From assembly GCA_028671895.1 (NCBI GenBank), contig CM053794.1, positions 21,624,501-21,688,500 on the forward strand: a stretch of 64,000 bases of DNA, given 5' to 3'. Position 1 is the first letter of the stretch, and the number at the start of each line of letters is the position of its first letter. The translations under genes were made by a program, and so were the position numbers. Below are positions 1 through 11,414 of this stretch, in pieces. Below the pieces are notes generated by a model. The model ran no database searches and was not told the origin of the DNA. It saw only the letters and a list, made by a program, of their open reading frames with translations. Source of the DNA: Oenanthe sinensis. Lineage: Eukaryota > Streptophyta > Magnoliopsida > Apiales > Apiaceae.

Positions 1-564
1 AAGGCCAAGCCTGTACCAACTCATGTTGAGAAAACAGAAAAGAAATAGAAAATTGAAAACATGCATGTTAAGAAAAAGAAACCAAATAGGAATGGCAAAG
101 TAGGTATCAATAAACATAACAACTATGCACATGTTCCTAATGCTCCAAGGAAGATTTGTAAAAACTGTGGCTCAACAAATCATCTTACACATGTATGCAA
201 GAAACCTGTTGTTAGAAATAATTAATTTGCATGTGGATATGTTAAGCCTCTAATGCATGATAATCAAAATTTCTGTGATAAGTTTGAATGCATGCCATGT
301 AACATGAATGTTATGAATACTTGTTTTAGACTTAGAAAGCAGTTTGTTGAGGGATGCAAAAGTCAAACCGTGCAAACCAAAACTACGAGGCCTGAGTCTA
401 CTAGCCCAACAAAAGGAAGAAGACACTCAATATCACCTAGGAATGCATCTAATACTGGAAGCACCGGTAAAATAGAAGTTCAAGAACGGATAAATGAGAA
501 AATGCATGATAAGGTATTTAGATCTGTCAAGAACAACCTAGTTTGGGTACCAAAGAAAACATGA
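1..564 (+). pseudogene. copia gag C-terminal part (family C copy 1)
   Basis: This is the nucleocapsid end of gag, which packages the element RNA. A CX2CX4HX4C knuckle (CKNCGSTNHLTHVC) lies near 157-198. It is followed by a Cys-rich stretch (CGYVKP, FECMPCNMNVMNTCF) that is also present in the second family C copy and may be another metal-binding fold. The frame has a TAG near 46-48 and a TAA near 222-224. Gag ends WVPKKT then TGA at 562-564, and the pol frame overlaps this end. The 5' part lies outside the window. Confidence 0.85.
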
Positions 565-2343
565 TATGTTTTTTATTGCAGGGCACATGTAACAAAAAGA
601 AGGTCATGTTGATCTTGGACAGTGGATGCTCAAGAAATATGACTGGTGACAAAGCCCTGATATCACAGTTTAAGGAAGAGGTTAGTCCAATGGTAACCTT
701 TGGAGACAACATCATTGGTTTTACCATGGGATATGGCAAATTGATTCATGGAAATGTTGTCATTGAAGATGTAGCCTTGGTGGATGGTTTGAAGCACAAT
801 TTGTTAAGCATCACTCAATTTTGTAATAAAGTCTTTAAGGTGGAATTTGAAAAGGAAATGTGCCTCATATCTCACAGAAAAACCAAGGAAATTACACTAT
901 GTGGTGTAAGAAAAGGAAGCTTGTTTATAGCTGACTTAAATTCTGTAAACAAGGACAAAATTTGTTGTTTCAACACCAAAGCCTCAGAAAAGGAAAGTTG
1001 GCTTTGACATAAAAAATTATCTCATTTAAACTTTAAGAATATTAATTCTCTATTAAAAAGAGAGTTAGTGAAGGACCTACCTCCACTTGAGTTCTGCAAT
1101 GAAGGATTGTGTGAGGCATGTCAAAAGGAAAAAATGAAAAGGTCAAGTCAGAAAAGTAAAGGAATTAGTTCAATCACATTGCCTCTGCAGCTAATTCACA
1201 TCGATCTCTTTGGTCCTGTGAATGTCATGTCTATGTCCAAAAAGAAATATGCACTAGTTATGGTGGATGACTTCTCCAAATATACATGGGTGGAATTTCT
1301 ACACTCAAAAGGTGAATCTAATGAAATTATAATTAAAAATATAAGGAGATTGGACAAAGGCCCAACACCTGTTGTGGCTATAAGGAGTGATAATGGAATA
1401 TAAATCAAGAATGCTACAATAAGTGAATTCTGCAAAGAAAATGGAATCACTCATCAATTTTTAGCTCCAAGAACTCCCCAACCGAATGGAGTTGTTGAAA
1501 GGAAAAACATGACTCTAATTGAAGCTGTCAGGACCATATTAGAAGAAGCCAAACTGCCAATAATTTGTTGGGCTGAAGCTGTTAGCACTGCATGCTATAC
1601 TCAAAATAGAACACTCATCACAAAACCTATTTGAAAGACTCTTTATTATATCATGACAAATACAAGGCCATCAGTTAGGCATATGCATGTGTTTGGAGGA
1701 AAATGCTTTGTTCTTAAAGAACACACTGAACAACTTAGCAAATTTGAAACTAAGGCATATGAAGGCATTTTCATGGGATATTTTCTAGAGAGGACTCCAT
1801 ACAGAGTCTATGTGATCTATCATCAAAATATAATGGAAAACACAAATGTAACCTTTGACGACTTCAAGTTTCCTATCATGAATCTTGAAGGTGAAAGTTG
1901 TGACACATTGAGATTTGAGAATGAATTAGAAATAAAATCATCTGAAAATGAAAAGGATGAGAATGCACATGAAAACTCACATTTAGAAATTGCACATGGA
2001 ACAAATGAAGAAAGAAATGATGAAGATTTCAGTCACATTCAGCTTGAGAATTCACCACATAATCCTAGCGTCAACTCAGGGGGAGCTTCTCAAGGATCAA
2101 CAACAAATACAATACAACTCTAATCCGGAATAAACAAGTTCAAATGGAAGAGGTGTGGCACATGAAACTAAATGAAATAGAGCTTACACTATAGACCAAA
2201 ATATTGGACATCCTGATGAAGGAGCAAGGACAAGGAGAGAAACTACAAATGAATGCTTATATGCTTACTTCCTATCTCAAAATGAACTTGAAAAAATCGA
2301 GGATGCATTGTTGGATCCATACTGGATTGTTGCCATGAAAGAA
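543..2343 (+). pseudogene. copia pol: protease, integrase, start of reverse transcriptase (family C copy 1)
   Basis: The protease signature LDSGCSRNMTGD lies near 620. GAG-pre-integrase follows with LCEACQKEK near 1110. The integrase core shows HIDLFGPVN, VDDFSKYTWVEF and IRSDNG, and then GVVERKN near 1490, which carries the catalytic Glu. The linker contains the NSGGASQ motif near 2075. The frame is broken by stops at 1005-1007 (a Trp codon in the sister copy), 1401-1403, a TGA near 1632-1634 and 2121-2123. A frame change follows before the start of reverse transcriptase (ALLDPYWIVAMKE). The 1401-1403 TAA occurs at the same codon as in the sister copy at 61818-61820. Not functional. Confidence 0.88.
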
Positions 2344-3614
2344 TGTTGGGTCCCGAAGTATCGTAGAAGGGGGGTTGAATACGATACTAACAATAATTTA
2401 AATTCATTTCGGAATTTGCGGATAAATAAATAATTATTTCAGAGTGGGTTTGGCCATTTGTAATGTTTAGGTGAGCTGCCTACTAATTTTCTGTTTGTCC
2501 GGATAAATCAATTAGGTTTAAAAAAATTAGCAATTAAATTATGGAGACAAGTTTCCGGGAATATATCTTTCATATATAAACCCAGAGGGGTAGTACACCC
2601 AGTTAAAAATATAACTGGCTTCCAAAGAACAAATTAGTTCTTTGCTACTAACACAAAAATATTAGGCTCAGTTCCTATACAAATATATCTAAACTAGTAC
2701 AAGGAAAAACTGAGTCCGTATGGAGTGATATCTAGGAGCCCTGAGCATTTTTTAATAAAGAACCGGGTCCTAATATATGAGCGGAAGCAAAGTATGGGTC
2801 TGTATAAATTAATCTCTTGCTCCGGCCATGGCTACTCTCTACTTACTTTTGTTGAAGAAGACGACCCATTTAAATGAGTGTGTAGACTTTAAATCAAATA
2901 AAGTAGCTGCTGTAATTTGATTGGCTGAAGGTTAAGTGGGGCCAAAAAATATTTTGTTGCGCCTTAAAATTTATGTTGCGCCAGGCTTGTTTTGTTACGC
3001 CTGTACTCCATTACCCCTGTACTGGTTCCACCAAATATTAACATAATTCTTCAAGTAGTTTTATTGCGCTAGTACTCTACATTCCCTGTGCTGGCGCCAC
3101 AAACAAGTTGAATAACTGCCTTAGCTATTTTGAATTAGAGACCAACATGTATGTTGCGCCCCATAGAGTGCTGCCTTGTATAAAACTTAGTGGCGCCTGT
3201 TAACTGTTGGAAGAATTCAAGTTGCACGTGTTTTCCACTTAACATGGTCAAAGGGCAAGTTGGTCACTGCACTTTGACCCTCTTTCCATTGCTTGACTGA
3301 AGTTCCCCAACTTCCATTTCTTGTATCAAAGTCTTGCCACATTACACCCTGTACCCTAAGCTGTTTCCGTTCTTCGACTGTAGTTCAGAAACTTTCACTT
3401 TTTGTACTAAGGTTGTGATATTTTGCACCCTGCACCCTTTGATCTGTTTAGTTGTTTAGCTGTTTGGCTGTAGCCTCTATAAATCACTTTTCGTACCTTA
3501 ATAAATAACTGTTCTTTCTAATTACGTTCTTCAAATTAACAATTCTTCTATAATTAATACTCAGATTCCTTTCACAAACTGCTGACGCCTAGTGCAACAC
3601 GTCTGTCATTGATT
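2344..3614 (-). repeat. Element A 3' LTR (left copy)
   Basis: It begins TGTTGGGTCCCGAAG and matches 37332-38571 along nearly all its length. By eye there are about 20 differences in the first 200 bp, so it is old. It carries repeated TTGCGCC or GGCGCC words near 2958, 2973, 2996, 3064, 3092, 3152 and 3191. Similarity ends near GTCTGTCA at about 3614. The exact right edge is uncertain by some 15 bp. Confidence 0.75.
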
Positions 3615-3879
3615 GGGAAAATATAGTAGCTTTTCTTTCAGAAGTAGCGTGTAGCAAGGGTAAGTGTTTGGTCTATGGTTTCCTCACTTCTACTACGATC
3701 AGTTGGTGTTTACACTAAAGTGCCGAGCACTTTGAAGTGTTTCATTCTTTCTCTCCCTATATCTCACTCAAGTGTATCTCTCCCTCGCTTTCACTCAAGT
3801 GTTTTCTCTCTCACTTTCACTCTGCATTCCAAATATAGTATTATGTACCTGCAAGTAAAATTCGTCAATTCAGTTATAT

Positions 3880-4790
3880 TCCCAACACCTGATTCATCAG
3901 AATGAACTGAATCACTATCAAGTGGAGAATTGCCTCGTAGATGTGTTCTTGATCTATCATGTATAAGCACTATCTCAGCACCAGACGCAATAGCGTTTGT
4001 TAAATCACTGTCTAGTAGAGCCTCACCTCTTTGAGATGGGTTATCCCAAGATTTTAAAATCTGTTAGGGAATCCTTCCTTGTTCTATCAAGAGTTGCCTC
4101 ACACCTTCTCCATAAACGGGAGGTGGACATTCCGTTTTAGGATCTGGAAATGTTCCTTCCAGGAGGGGCGACGTAGTAGGCAATGTAATGAATGACAATT
4201 TAGAGCCTACGTTTCCCTCGTAACCCTGTGATGAGAATTTTGTGTAAAATACCCTACTTGACTCATCCGAAGAATTCTTGTCAAGCAGTTGCCTCTCAAG
4301 CCCAGATAAATCTGAGCAAGAGATCTCCCTTTCGGGATGCAGAAGATTAACTTCTGTTTGAGGTAGATGCTTTGGAAAATGTAATGTATGGCTAGAGTCC
4401 GTATCTCCTCTGAATGCCTATACCTCACACTGTGCACGCCTTGCAATGTGTTCCTAGAATTTATCTGTTTAGGCTTACCATCAGCGTGAGTGTCAGTGGT
4501 GTGCTTAACTCATTACAAGATGCTCTGGCTGACGAGCGAAATTCAATGGACTCACCCTGTTGAGAGAATGATTCCAGAGAGAGTTTTATTGCCTTTTCAG
4601 CTCTGCATCCTTTTGAGAAGATGCAGATGAGCTTATAGTTACCTCAGTTTATGTACTACTTTTCTTCTCTAGAGATAGAGCTGTGGGTGCACTTCCGACT
4701 TCATCCTTATTTGCTGCATCAAGTGCAGTTTCTCCCTTATCAACCTCTAACTTAAAAAGTTTCCTTATATCTCCAAGGGTTAATATATGG
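3880..4790 (-). pseudogene. Element A extra 3' reading frame, decayed
   Basis: No long ATG frame survives. Reading the minus strand from about 4740 down to 3880 nevertheless gives long protein-like stretches in one frame, for example EVNLLHPEREISCSDLSGLE, then SKLSFITLPTTSPLLEGTF, then ALLDSDLTNAIASG. These are interrupted by single stops, one a TAA in the phrase GRIP*QILKSW near 4060-4070. The position, between pol and the 3' LTR, is the same as that of the extra frame of element B and of the additional frame of SIRE elements. No domain was recognised. Confidence 0.5.
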
Positions 4791-5399
4791 AAGTGGATGA
4801 ATGAGTGTTTGGTATTATGGTCTGGGTAAGAGATTGATGGGTAAAATATATGAAGGAATGGTAAACAATTGCATTAAAGCACTTTTAGTAAAAGAGTTTT
4901 GTCGGTTCTAAAGATTTATCATTTAAGAACATGATACCAATGGAAATTTTCTTTAAGATACTTATCCCATAATAAAACGTGGGAAAGTGTATTAGGGAAA
5001 AATTCTATCCCTTATGAATTTCTTATAAGGCAAACTTTCCATAATAAATTGCGAGAATTTATACCAAAGAAGAAATTCAACTCTCTTACCACATTCTATC
5101 TCAATAAAATGACTCTTTTCCTTTAAAACCTAAGTACTGTAAGTTTTCAAAATAGTTTTGCAAAACTTCCTTATTGGATAGAGGACTATGATTTTCTGAC
5201 TCATAATACAATTATGATTTATATCATTTTTGTCCACCTGATAGTATCCTCGGCTTAAAATAAAACATGACAATTGGGGTGAATGAATGCTTAACAATAC
5301 AACACTATGCCTTCAAAGCAACAACCATTGTTTAGGTACTCTGAATCAATGTGAAACATACATTGAAACAAGTGTTTAAAAATAAATCATTTTACAAGT
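4791..5399. other. Element A interior, anonymous AT-rich DNA, ending in the B target site
   Basis: No coding frame or repeat is convincing here. The last five bases, CAAGT at 5395-5399, are repeated at 29604-29608 and are the target-site duplication made when element B inserted. Confidence 0.7.
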
Positions 5400-6516
5400 T
5401 GTTATTCCTTAGAACAATGTCAATATTTGTAGAAGGGGGGGTTGAATACAAATATTAAAACTTTTTGTGTGTTCTAATATTTGTTCTTGATGTTTGATAG
5501 AATAAGAGAATAAGTTCGAACAAATTAATGCTGAAAAATAAAACTGAACAAAGAGATTTAAAATTATTGATGGATTGGTTTTTCCATCAATATGTATTTT
5601 TGCTCAATGCTCCTAGGTTAGAAGAAACCTAGCTTCGTTTTTACAAGATTAGAAAACAAATCAACTATTCTTACAAATGTGCTCTCAAGCTTGAACAGTT
5701 GATTGTAAAATAATGTCTAACTTGTATGTTTTCTAATAATGCTACTACACTTGTTTATATATCACAAGTGTACTTTTGCAATACCTATTCTAGGATTGTT
5801 TCTACCTGCCTTCCTTTTACCTTTTTCTATTTTACAAAAAGGTTTGAAAGACAGCTTCTGATTGAGTCTTCACAGTCACTCTAGACTGTCTTCCATAGGT
5901 GTGCTTTTGTTCTCTGGATCTTCAACAGATATTCTTTCTGTGTTGTCACACTCAATTGATAATTTGCTGTTAAGCATATCAATTGATCCATTCTTTAATC
6001 CATCAACTGATGTACTTTTTCGATTGATCTTTATATCCATCGATTGATAAAAGATGTCTTATCGATTGATAGATGTTATCAATTGATATATCAGTCGATG
6101 GGTCTTCACATCAGTTGATGGTCTTCAATCCTTGGCTTGGCTTATTCGATTGATCCTTCATCCATCGATGCTTCAATATCAATTGATCATCCTTCACTTG
6201 TGCAATTTCCTGTCTTCTCATAATTACAATTTAACAGTTTAATTTACACATCAATTGATGATCTATATCAATCGACTCTAACATCAATTGATGAACAAAA
6301 TATCAATTGATTTACACCTTATCGATTGAAATAGACTAAGTACACATATGCTACAATCCAAATTATCAGTTGATTCATATAAACATTTCAACTGATAAAT
6401 GGTTTCCTGATCAATTGATATTTATAACTTTCATATCAATTGATCAGTTACAACAAATAAAATTTATATGATTCTAAGATTAATGTTATCATCAAATCAC
6501 ATGTAGATTCCTAACA
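5400..6516 (-). repeat. Element B 3' LTR, rich in ATCAATTGAT-type motifs
   Basis: This copy is 1117 bp, like its partner at 28487-29603. Between about 5950 and 6440 it holds some twenty copies of a near-palindromic word of the form ATC(A/G)A(T/C)(T/C)GAT, such as ATCAATTGATG and ATCGATTGATA, spaced irregularly. Confidence 0.97.
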
Positions 6517-6527
6517 ATCTCCCCCTA
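6517..6527 (-). other. Element B polypurine tract
   Basis: On the minus strand the sequence just before the 3' LTR reads AGGGGGAGAT. This is the purine-rich primer site for plus-strand DNA synthesis in LTR elements, and it fixes the orientation of element B. Confidence 0.9.
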
Positions 6528-6725
6528 TTTGTGTCTGTGTTCTTAACAGGCATAAATCTACTTGATGATAACAAAAACCCTTAAAAATTTACATTCAGAT
6601 AAAATCAAGAAATTTAATTGGCACATTTATTTTGGAAGTACCAGATTGATAGATAACTCCTGCAAGCAGCTTCAATGTCTTCATGATTTAAATTAGTTCC
6701 TCTTCCTTCTCTTCTCAGCATTTTC

Positions 6726-9700
6726 CTATAGTTGCCTCATGAAAGAACTTCTCAATATTGCTTCATCCCTGTTAGTTTCTCCAAGTTGCCTCATAAGGTA
6801 GTGTATTTCTTCTTCTGTGATTTTATCCAGATATTTGCAGATATCAAATAACTTTGTATTGCCCTCTATATCTGTAAAAATCATAGCATACTTTGGCTCC
6901 AACACCACCTTTTTGACCTGTGACTTCCATTGCTTTAGAGGTGAATCAGGTTCAGCTTCAGCCTTGGATCTCCTTAACTTTGATATTTGCTGTTGAATCT
7001 CCTGAGCAATTGTAATGTTGAGTTTGTACCTTCTGTTGAGTAAAGGAAGAATAGTCTTTAAAACATTGTAGCTTTGCTTCATTATCACTTTCAATGAATA
7101 GATTGTTTTCACTCCATTTTCATACTCCAACCTCATTGATTCTTCATGGTTAGAGGTTGCAGGGTGAGTCCTTACTCCAATTAATCCTTTTTCATTGATT
7201 ACTGGTATTCCCTTCAAATCATATCCTTCAATTGTGACCTCCTCCCTGATTTCTTCTTGTTGACCCTGGAGGTTTTCCTGAACCACTATTTCTTGAGTAG
7301 AACTTGACCTTTTCTTGGCCATAGTAACTTTTCTCCTTTTTCTCAATGGTTGCTCTGCCTGTAGCTCTTCTTCCAAATGCCATTGCATTTTCATCTGTCT
7401 AGTAATCTCTTCATTCTCCCTTTCTCTCCTTGAGGCATCTGAGATTCCTATAGTGATGGCTCCTTGAAGTAGCTTTTGACTTACTGGTTCAGTCTCTTTC
7501 TTCTTCTCTTCTTCAATCACTATTGCTTTCCCTTTCTTCTTTTCTTTAAGAGCTTCAATATCCAATTGAAGAAAAGCTTCTGTATTTGAGTTTCTTTCCT
7601 TGGCAGCCTTTTGTGCATCTTCATTTATTTTTCTTGTTTGAGCAATGAACTCATCCAAGTCTCCTTTTTATACTGCCTCTGTTACTAACTCAGTGCTTCT
7701 CCTTAGATCTTCAATTCTTTTCTTTTCCCTCTCAATCATGAATTGAGTTTCTTTCTCCCTAGAAATTCTCCTAGCTTCAATATCTTCATCAAGCTTCTTG
7801 TATTCTTTCTTTTTCTGTTCTAAATCATCTTTTGGAGAATTAGATGACTTAGATTTCTTTGAAGATTGATTGTCCATGTTACTTCTGCTTTTATATCTTT
7901 TGGGTGCAGAACCACCAATGCCACTTGACTTATCCATACCAGAACCACCTTTACCATCACCACCATCACCATCATCCTTCTTCTTTGTATTATCCCCCTT
8001 TTTGTTATCATCAATTGAAGGGGGTGGTGGAAGTCTGTCAAGAAACTTTTGAAGAATGGAAGCATGAAGATTTTGACCTCTGATAATATCATCCATCTTC
8101 TTTTCTAGAGAACCTACTATTGTCTCCAAGGATGTAAAATTTTTGGATTCTTTGAAAAGCTTGTCTTTGATGCTATTCATGGTGTTGAATGGTAGCTTCT
8201 CATCCAATCTTCTGTCCATTGCATCCTTGTTAGATGAGATAGAGTCCTTGATCCTCTCCAGTTCCCTCCTTACTCCTGTTACTGTCATCTTTTGAATTTT
8301 CATTGATTCTCTCATATAGTGAGCAATTCTCCTTTGAGTAGGACCTTCAATGTCTCCTTCCACTATTGTTCTTCTATATTGAGAGAGAATCTCAGTCTCA
8401 GCAGCTTCTAAGGAACCATCAATAGTGCTCATCCATGGCTCTTCATCAGAATCACTCTCCAACTCTTCAGGTGCCATATAACAAGTGTCTGTTGTATTGG
8501 CAATGCTTTCCTTCAGATTCCTGGTCCTTTGATCTATATGATCAATGCCCAAGAGTTGTTCTGCATTCCTGTTACTTGAAGTAGCCAACCCTTGATATTG
8601 TGGATCAGGATGAATGAAATTCTTTGGATCCAATTCACCAGCATCTATTTCCTCTTCAAAGTATTTAGCAATTCCACTCCCACTAGCTTCAGCATTATTT
8701 GCTCTCCCTATCTCCTTTACTCCTTCTTCTGCCATCAGTTCAATTTCCAATTCCTGTGCAAAAAGTAGAATGTTTTTATCACTTTCACTCATCTCTCTAT
8801 TTTACATCAGGATCTCATCCTGGAATCTCACCTCTCCCTCACTCATTTCTTGTGCACCTACTAAGGTGGGGCCCTCAAGTGTTTCACTCTCATTCCTGAA
8901 AGAAATAGGAATGTTTTTACTCACTTCCTCTCCTTTTGCCAGGTTACAATCCTGCCTCTCACTCAACTCACTCAATCCTAAGAGTGTTTGTGCAACATCA
9001 ATTGATTGAGCATCAATTGATGTATTGACATTATCAGTTGATGTGGTGTTTGGGATATCCATCGATTGATGCATACCCATCGATTGATCTTGAGTATCGA
9101 TCGATGGCTTATCAGTCGATGGTTGAATATCAATTGATGAAGGAACATCAGTTGATGGAGTAGAAACAGTTGAATTAATTTGAGAAGTAATGTTTGAAAT
9201 GATATGGGAAATAGAATCCTGAAAATTCTGAGAAGAAGATTCAGGAGAGAGTGTTGGCTTCTCCTTGAAAAACAAAGAAGGAGAATCTTAAAATGTTCGA
9301 TAATCTATCAAAACATTTTCTGAAGAAGTTTGAAATGGGGAAAGAAGAATAGAAGAGATAGGAATTGAAAGAGAATGAGGCTGCATCTCATCATTTATAT
9401 GAGATGCATCAAGCAGACTTTGTGAAGGCTCCTCCACAGTTTCCTGTGGTTTTGCAGTGTGTGATTCCCCAAGTGCAAAGGTGACTTTCTTTTCTCTTCT
9501 TTTGTATGGTGTTAGTGTTTTGGCTTTTGTGTCCCCAATTTGATTCTGTGCCCCTGGTTGTGGGCTATTTTCAATATTGTCATCCTTTTGAGAGAATGGC
9601 AATAGGGATGTGGTTTTTTCCATGTTAACATCCACAGTCTTTTGGGAGACTATAGAGTGGCTTGGTTGAGGTTGCACACCCTCACTCTCCTTATCCTTCT

Positions 9701-10730
9701 GGGTTCTTTGATGTTCCCCAGTTCCCTCACCACCTACATCCTCCTCTAATTTATCTACCACAATAGTTGATTTTCTTTTCTTGGTTTTTACAACAGCAGG
9801 TTTTTGAGAACCTGTTGAGGTTGGTTTCTTAGATTTGGATTTAGAGATTGGTTGTGTGGCTTGGGTAGGAGGGTTGGGGTCATTACTACCACCCTCCATA
9901 GTCACAGAAGGCAAAGAAGAATTAGGTTGAGAAGAGTTTAAAGTAGAGATAAATACCTGAACAAAAGGGGGATAGATCAATTCCACATTGCTGTGAAGAT
10001 TGATCCTAACCAAGTCTTTAAAGACCCTTTTATTTTGAGTCCAGCAATCCAAAATTTCTGTATTCCTGTCAATCTCAATATCCTTGACAAAGTGGTTAAT
10101 AATAATCATAATAAATCTTGCATAATAAATATGATTAGATCTATTTATTTTATTCCCCAATTTGGCAGATATTTCATTGAGTAACAGGCTTCCTAAATTA
10201 TGATATCTATCATATAAAATGCTATACCCTACTTGTTGCATACTTGTTGTTATTGCATCAAAATTACTAACCTTACCAGAAAAACACTTTATTAAAGCAT
10301 CAAAGAAATATGACCATTCTTTTCTTAGATTCTTTCTAACAATACTACCTAGACTAGCATCAGGAGCAGTATAATTGATTTCCCTAAGCATGTTTCTAAT
10401 ATCTGTGTCAGTGGGTGCATTTTCAGTATTATTTGACGGAATATTTAAACACTCACCCAAGACCACAGTGGTTAGAATATACCTTTGTCCTTTGTAATCA
10501 AAGGAGATTGTAGAAAAATCATCTGCTACTTCTGTTGTTGTCCAGAATTCTTCAACTAGATTGCACACTATTTTTGGTGCTTCTGAGAGGGCCTTTGAAA
10601 TTTTTGAATTCTTTAGAAATTCCATTAGAGGATGGAATTCTGTTGGGGCTTCCTCCACCATAGTGCAAGCAACGAAGTTGTTGAGCTCATAGTAGAATCC
10701 AGATTGTGAGACTTTCTTTGAAGATGCCAT
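6726..10730 (-). pseudogene. Element B extra 3' ORF, 1334 codons with three in-frame TAA codons
   Basis: This frame starts MASSKKVSQSGFYYELN and lies between the pol stop and the 3' LTR. It stays in one phase for 4005 nt. Only three TAA codons break it, at 9288-9290, 8802-8804 and 7668-7670, and there are no indels. The first ~270 residues look like the N-terminal domain found in many plant transposon-associated proteins (EFWTTTEV, GECLNIPSNN). Next come a Ser/Pro/Lys-rich linker, a run of Ser-Ile-Asp and Ser-Thr-Asp units encoded by the ATCAATTGAT motif, an acidic part, a Gly/Asp-rich stretch and a charged coiled-coil tail. I see no signal peptide or membrane anchor, so an envelope role is not supported. 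The function is unknown. Confidence 0.8.
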
Positions 10731-11414
10731 TATCGAGTTTGAAGATTTATAATAGAATTAACTGGCAAACTTGTTAGTAATTATAACTGAAACAATAATT
10801 AGACAGTAGCAGTTTAGGGTTCTTAGCAAGAGATAGATACAGAGTAAGTTCAAAGATTGATAAAGAGAAAGAGATAGAGAAGTCGTTAGTAAAAAAAATT
10901 GCAAGTAAGAATTAAAAGATGTTTTAATCTCACTATTTATATTTACTGATTTCTCAATCAATTACTTACTCAAAATAGAACAAAATTGACCGTTGGAAGA
11001 GTATTTAAGAGTAAAAGTTACCAATTTTGGCAATCGACTGATATACATACAGGAGTGTATGTATTAATCAATTGATAAAATAAGTAATCAACGGCTAGAG
11101 TTTGTACAGATCGATTGATGACTTAGACTAATAAAATTCCAGGTCATCGATTGATAAATTTCTTATCCATCGATAGGTACAATTATCCATCGATAGACAA
11201 ATATATCATTGATTGATATATCTATCTGTCGATAGTTACCCCTATCCATCGATAAACAAATATATCATCAATTGATATATTTATCTGTCGACAGCTCCAA
11301 TAATATCCATTGATATGTAAAATATTTATCAGTTGATTATTGAAGAATCAATAATTTAACATAATCAATGGCTACCATCAATATAATTACATAACTTGTC
11401 AGACATTTAAAGGA
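10731..11414 (-). other. Element B spacer between pol and the extra ORF, motif-rich
   Basis: There is no credible frame here. From about 11030 to 11340 it carries a dozen or more copies of the ATCRATYGAT word (ATCGATTGATA, ATCAATTGATA, CATCGATAG), the same word as in the LTRs. It may hold the promoter or splice signals for the downstream frame, but I see no clear TATA box. Confidence 0.65.

Larger units (their letters stand above)
1..2343 (+). mobile_element. Ty1/copia element, family C copy 1, 3'-truncated fragment
   Basis: This is the interior of a copia retrotransposon that enters from the left edge of the window. In order it shows the end of gag with a zinc knuckle, protease, GAG-pre-integrase, integrase and the first residues of reverse transcriptase. 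It aligns segment by segment with the element at 57340-64000, so the two are copies of one family. It stops inside reverse transcriptase at the residues AMKE, where the LTR of element A begins. The missing remainder is not found to the right of element A. Confidence 0.93.

Noticed and set aside
6726..10730. Envelope glycoprotein identity for the element B extra ORF
   Set aside because: The position fits the env-like frame of SIRE elements, but there is no signal peptide, membrane anchor or cleavage motif, and the content is acidic, Lys-rich and coiled-coil.
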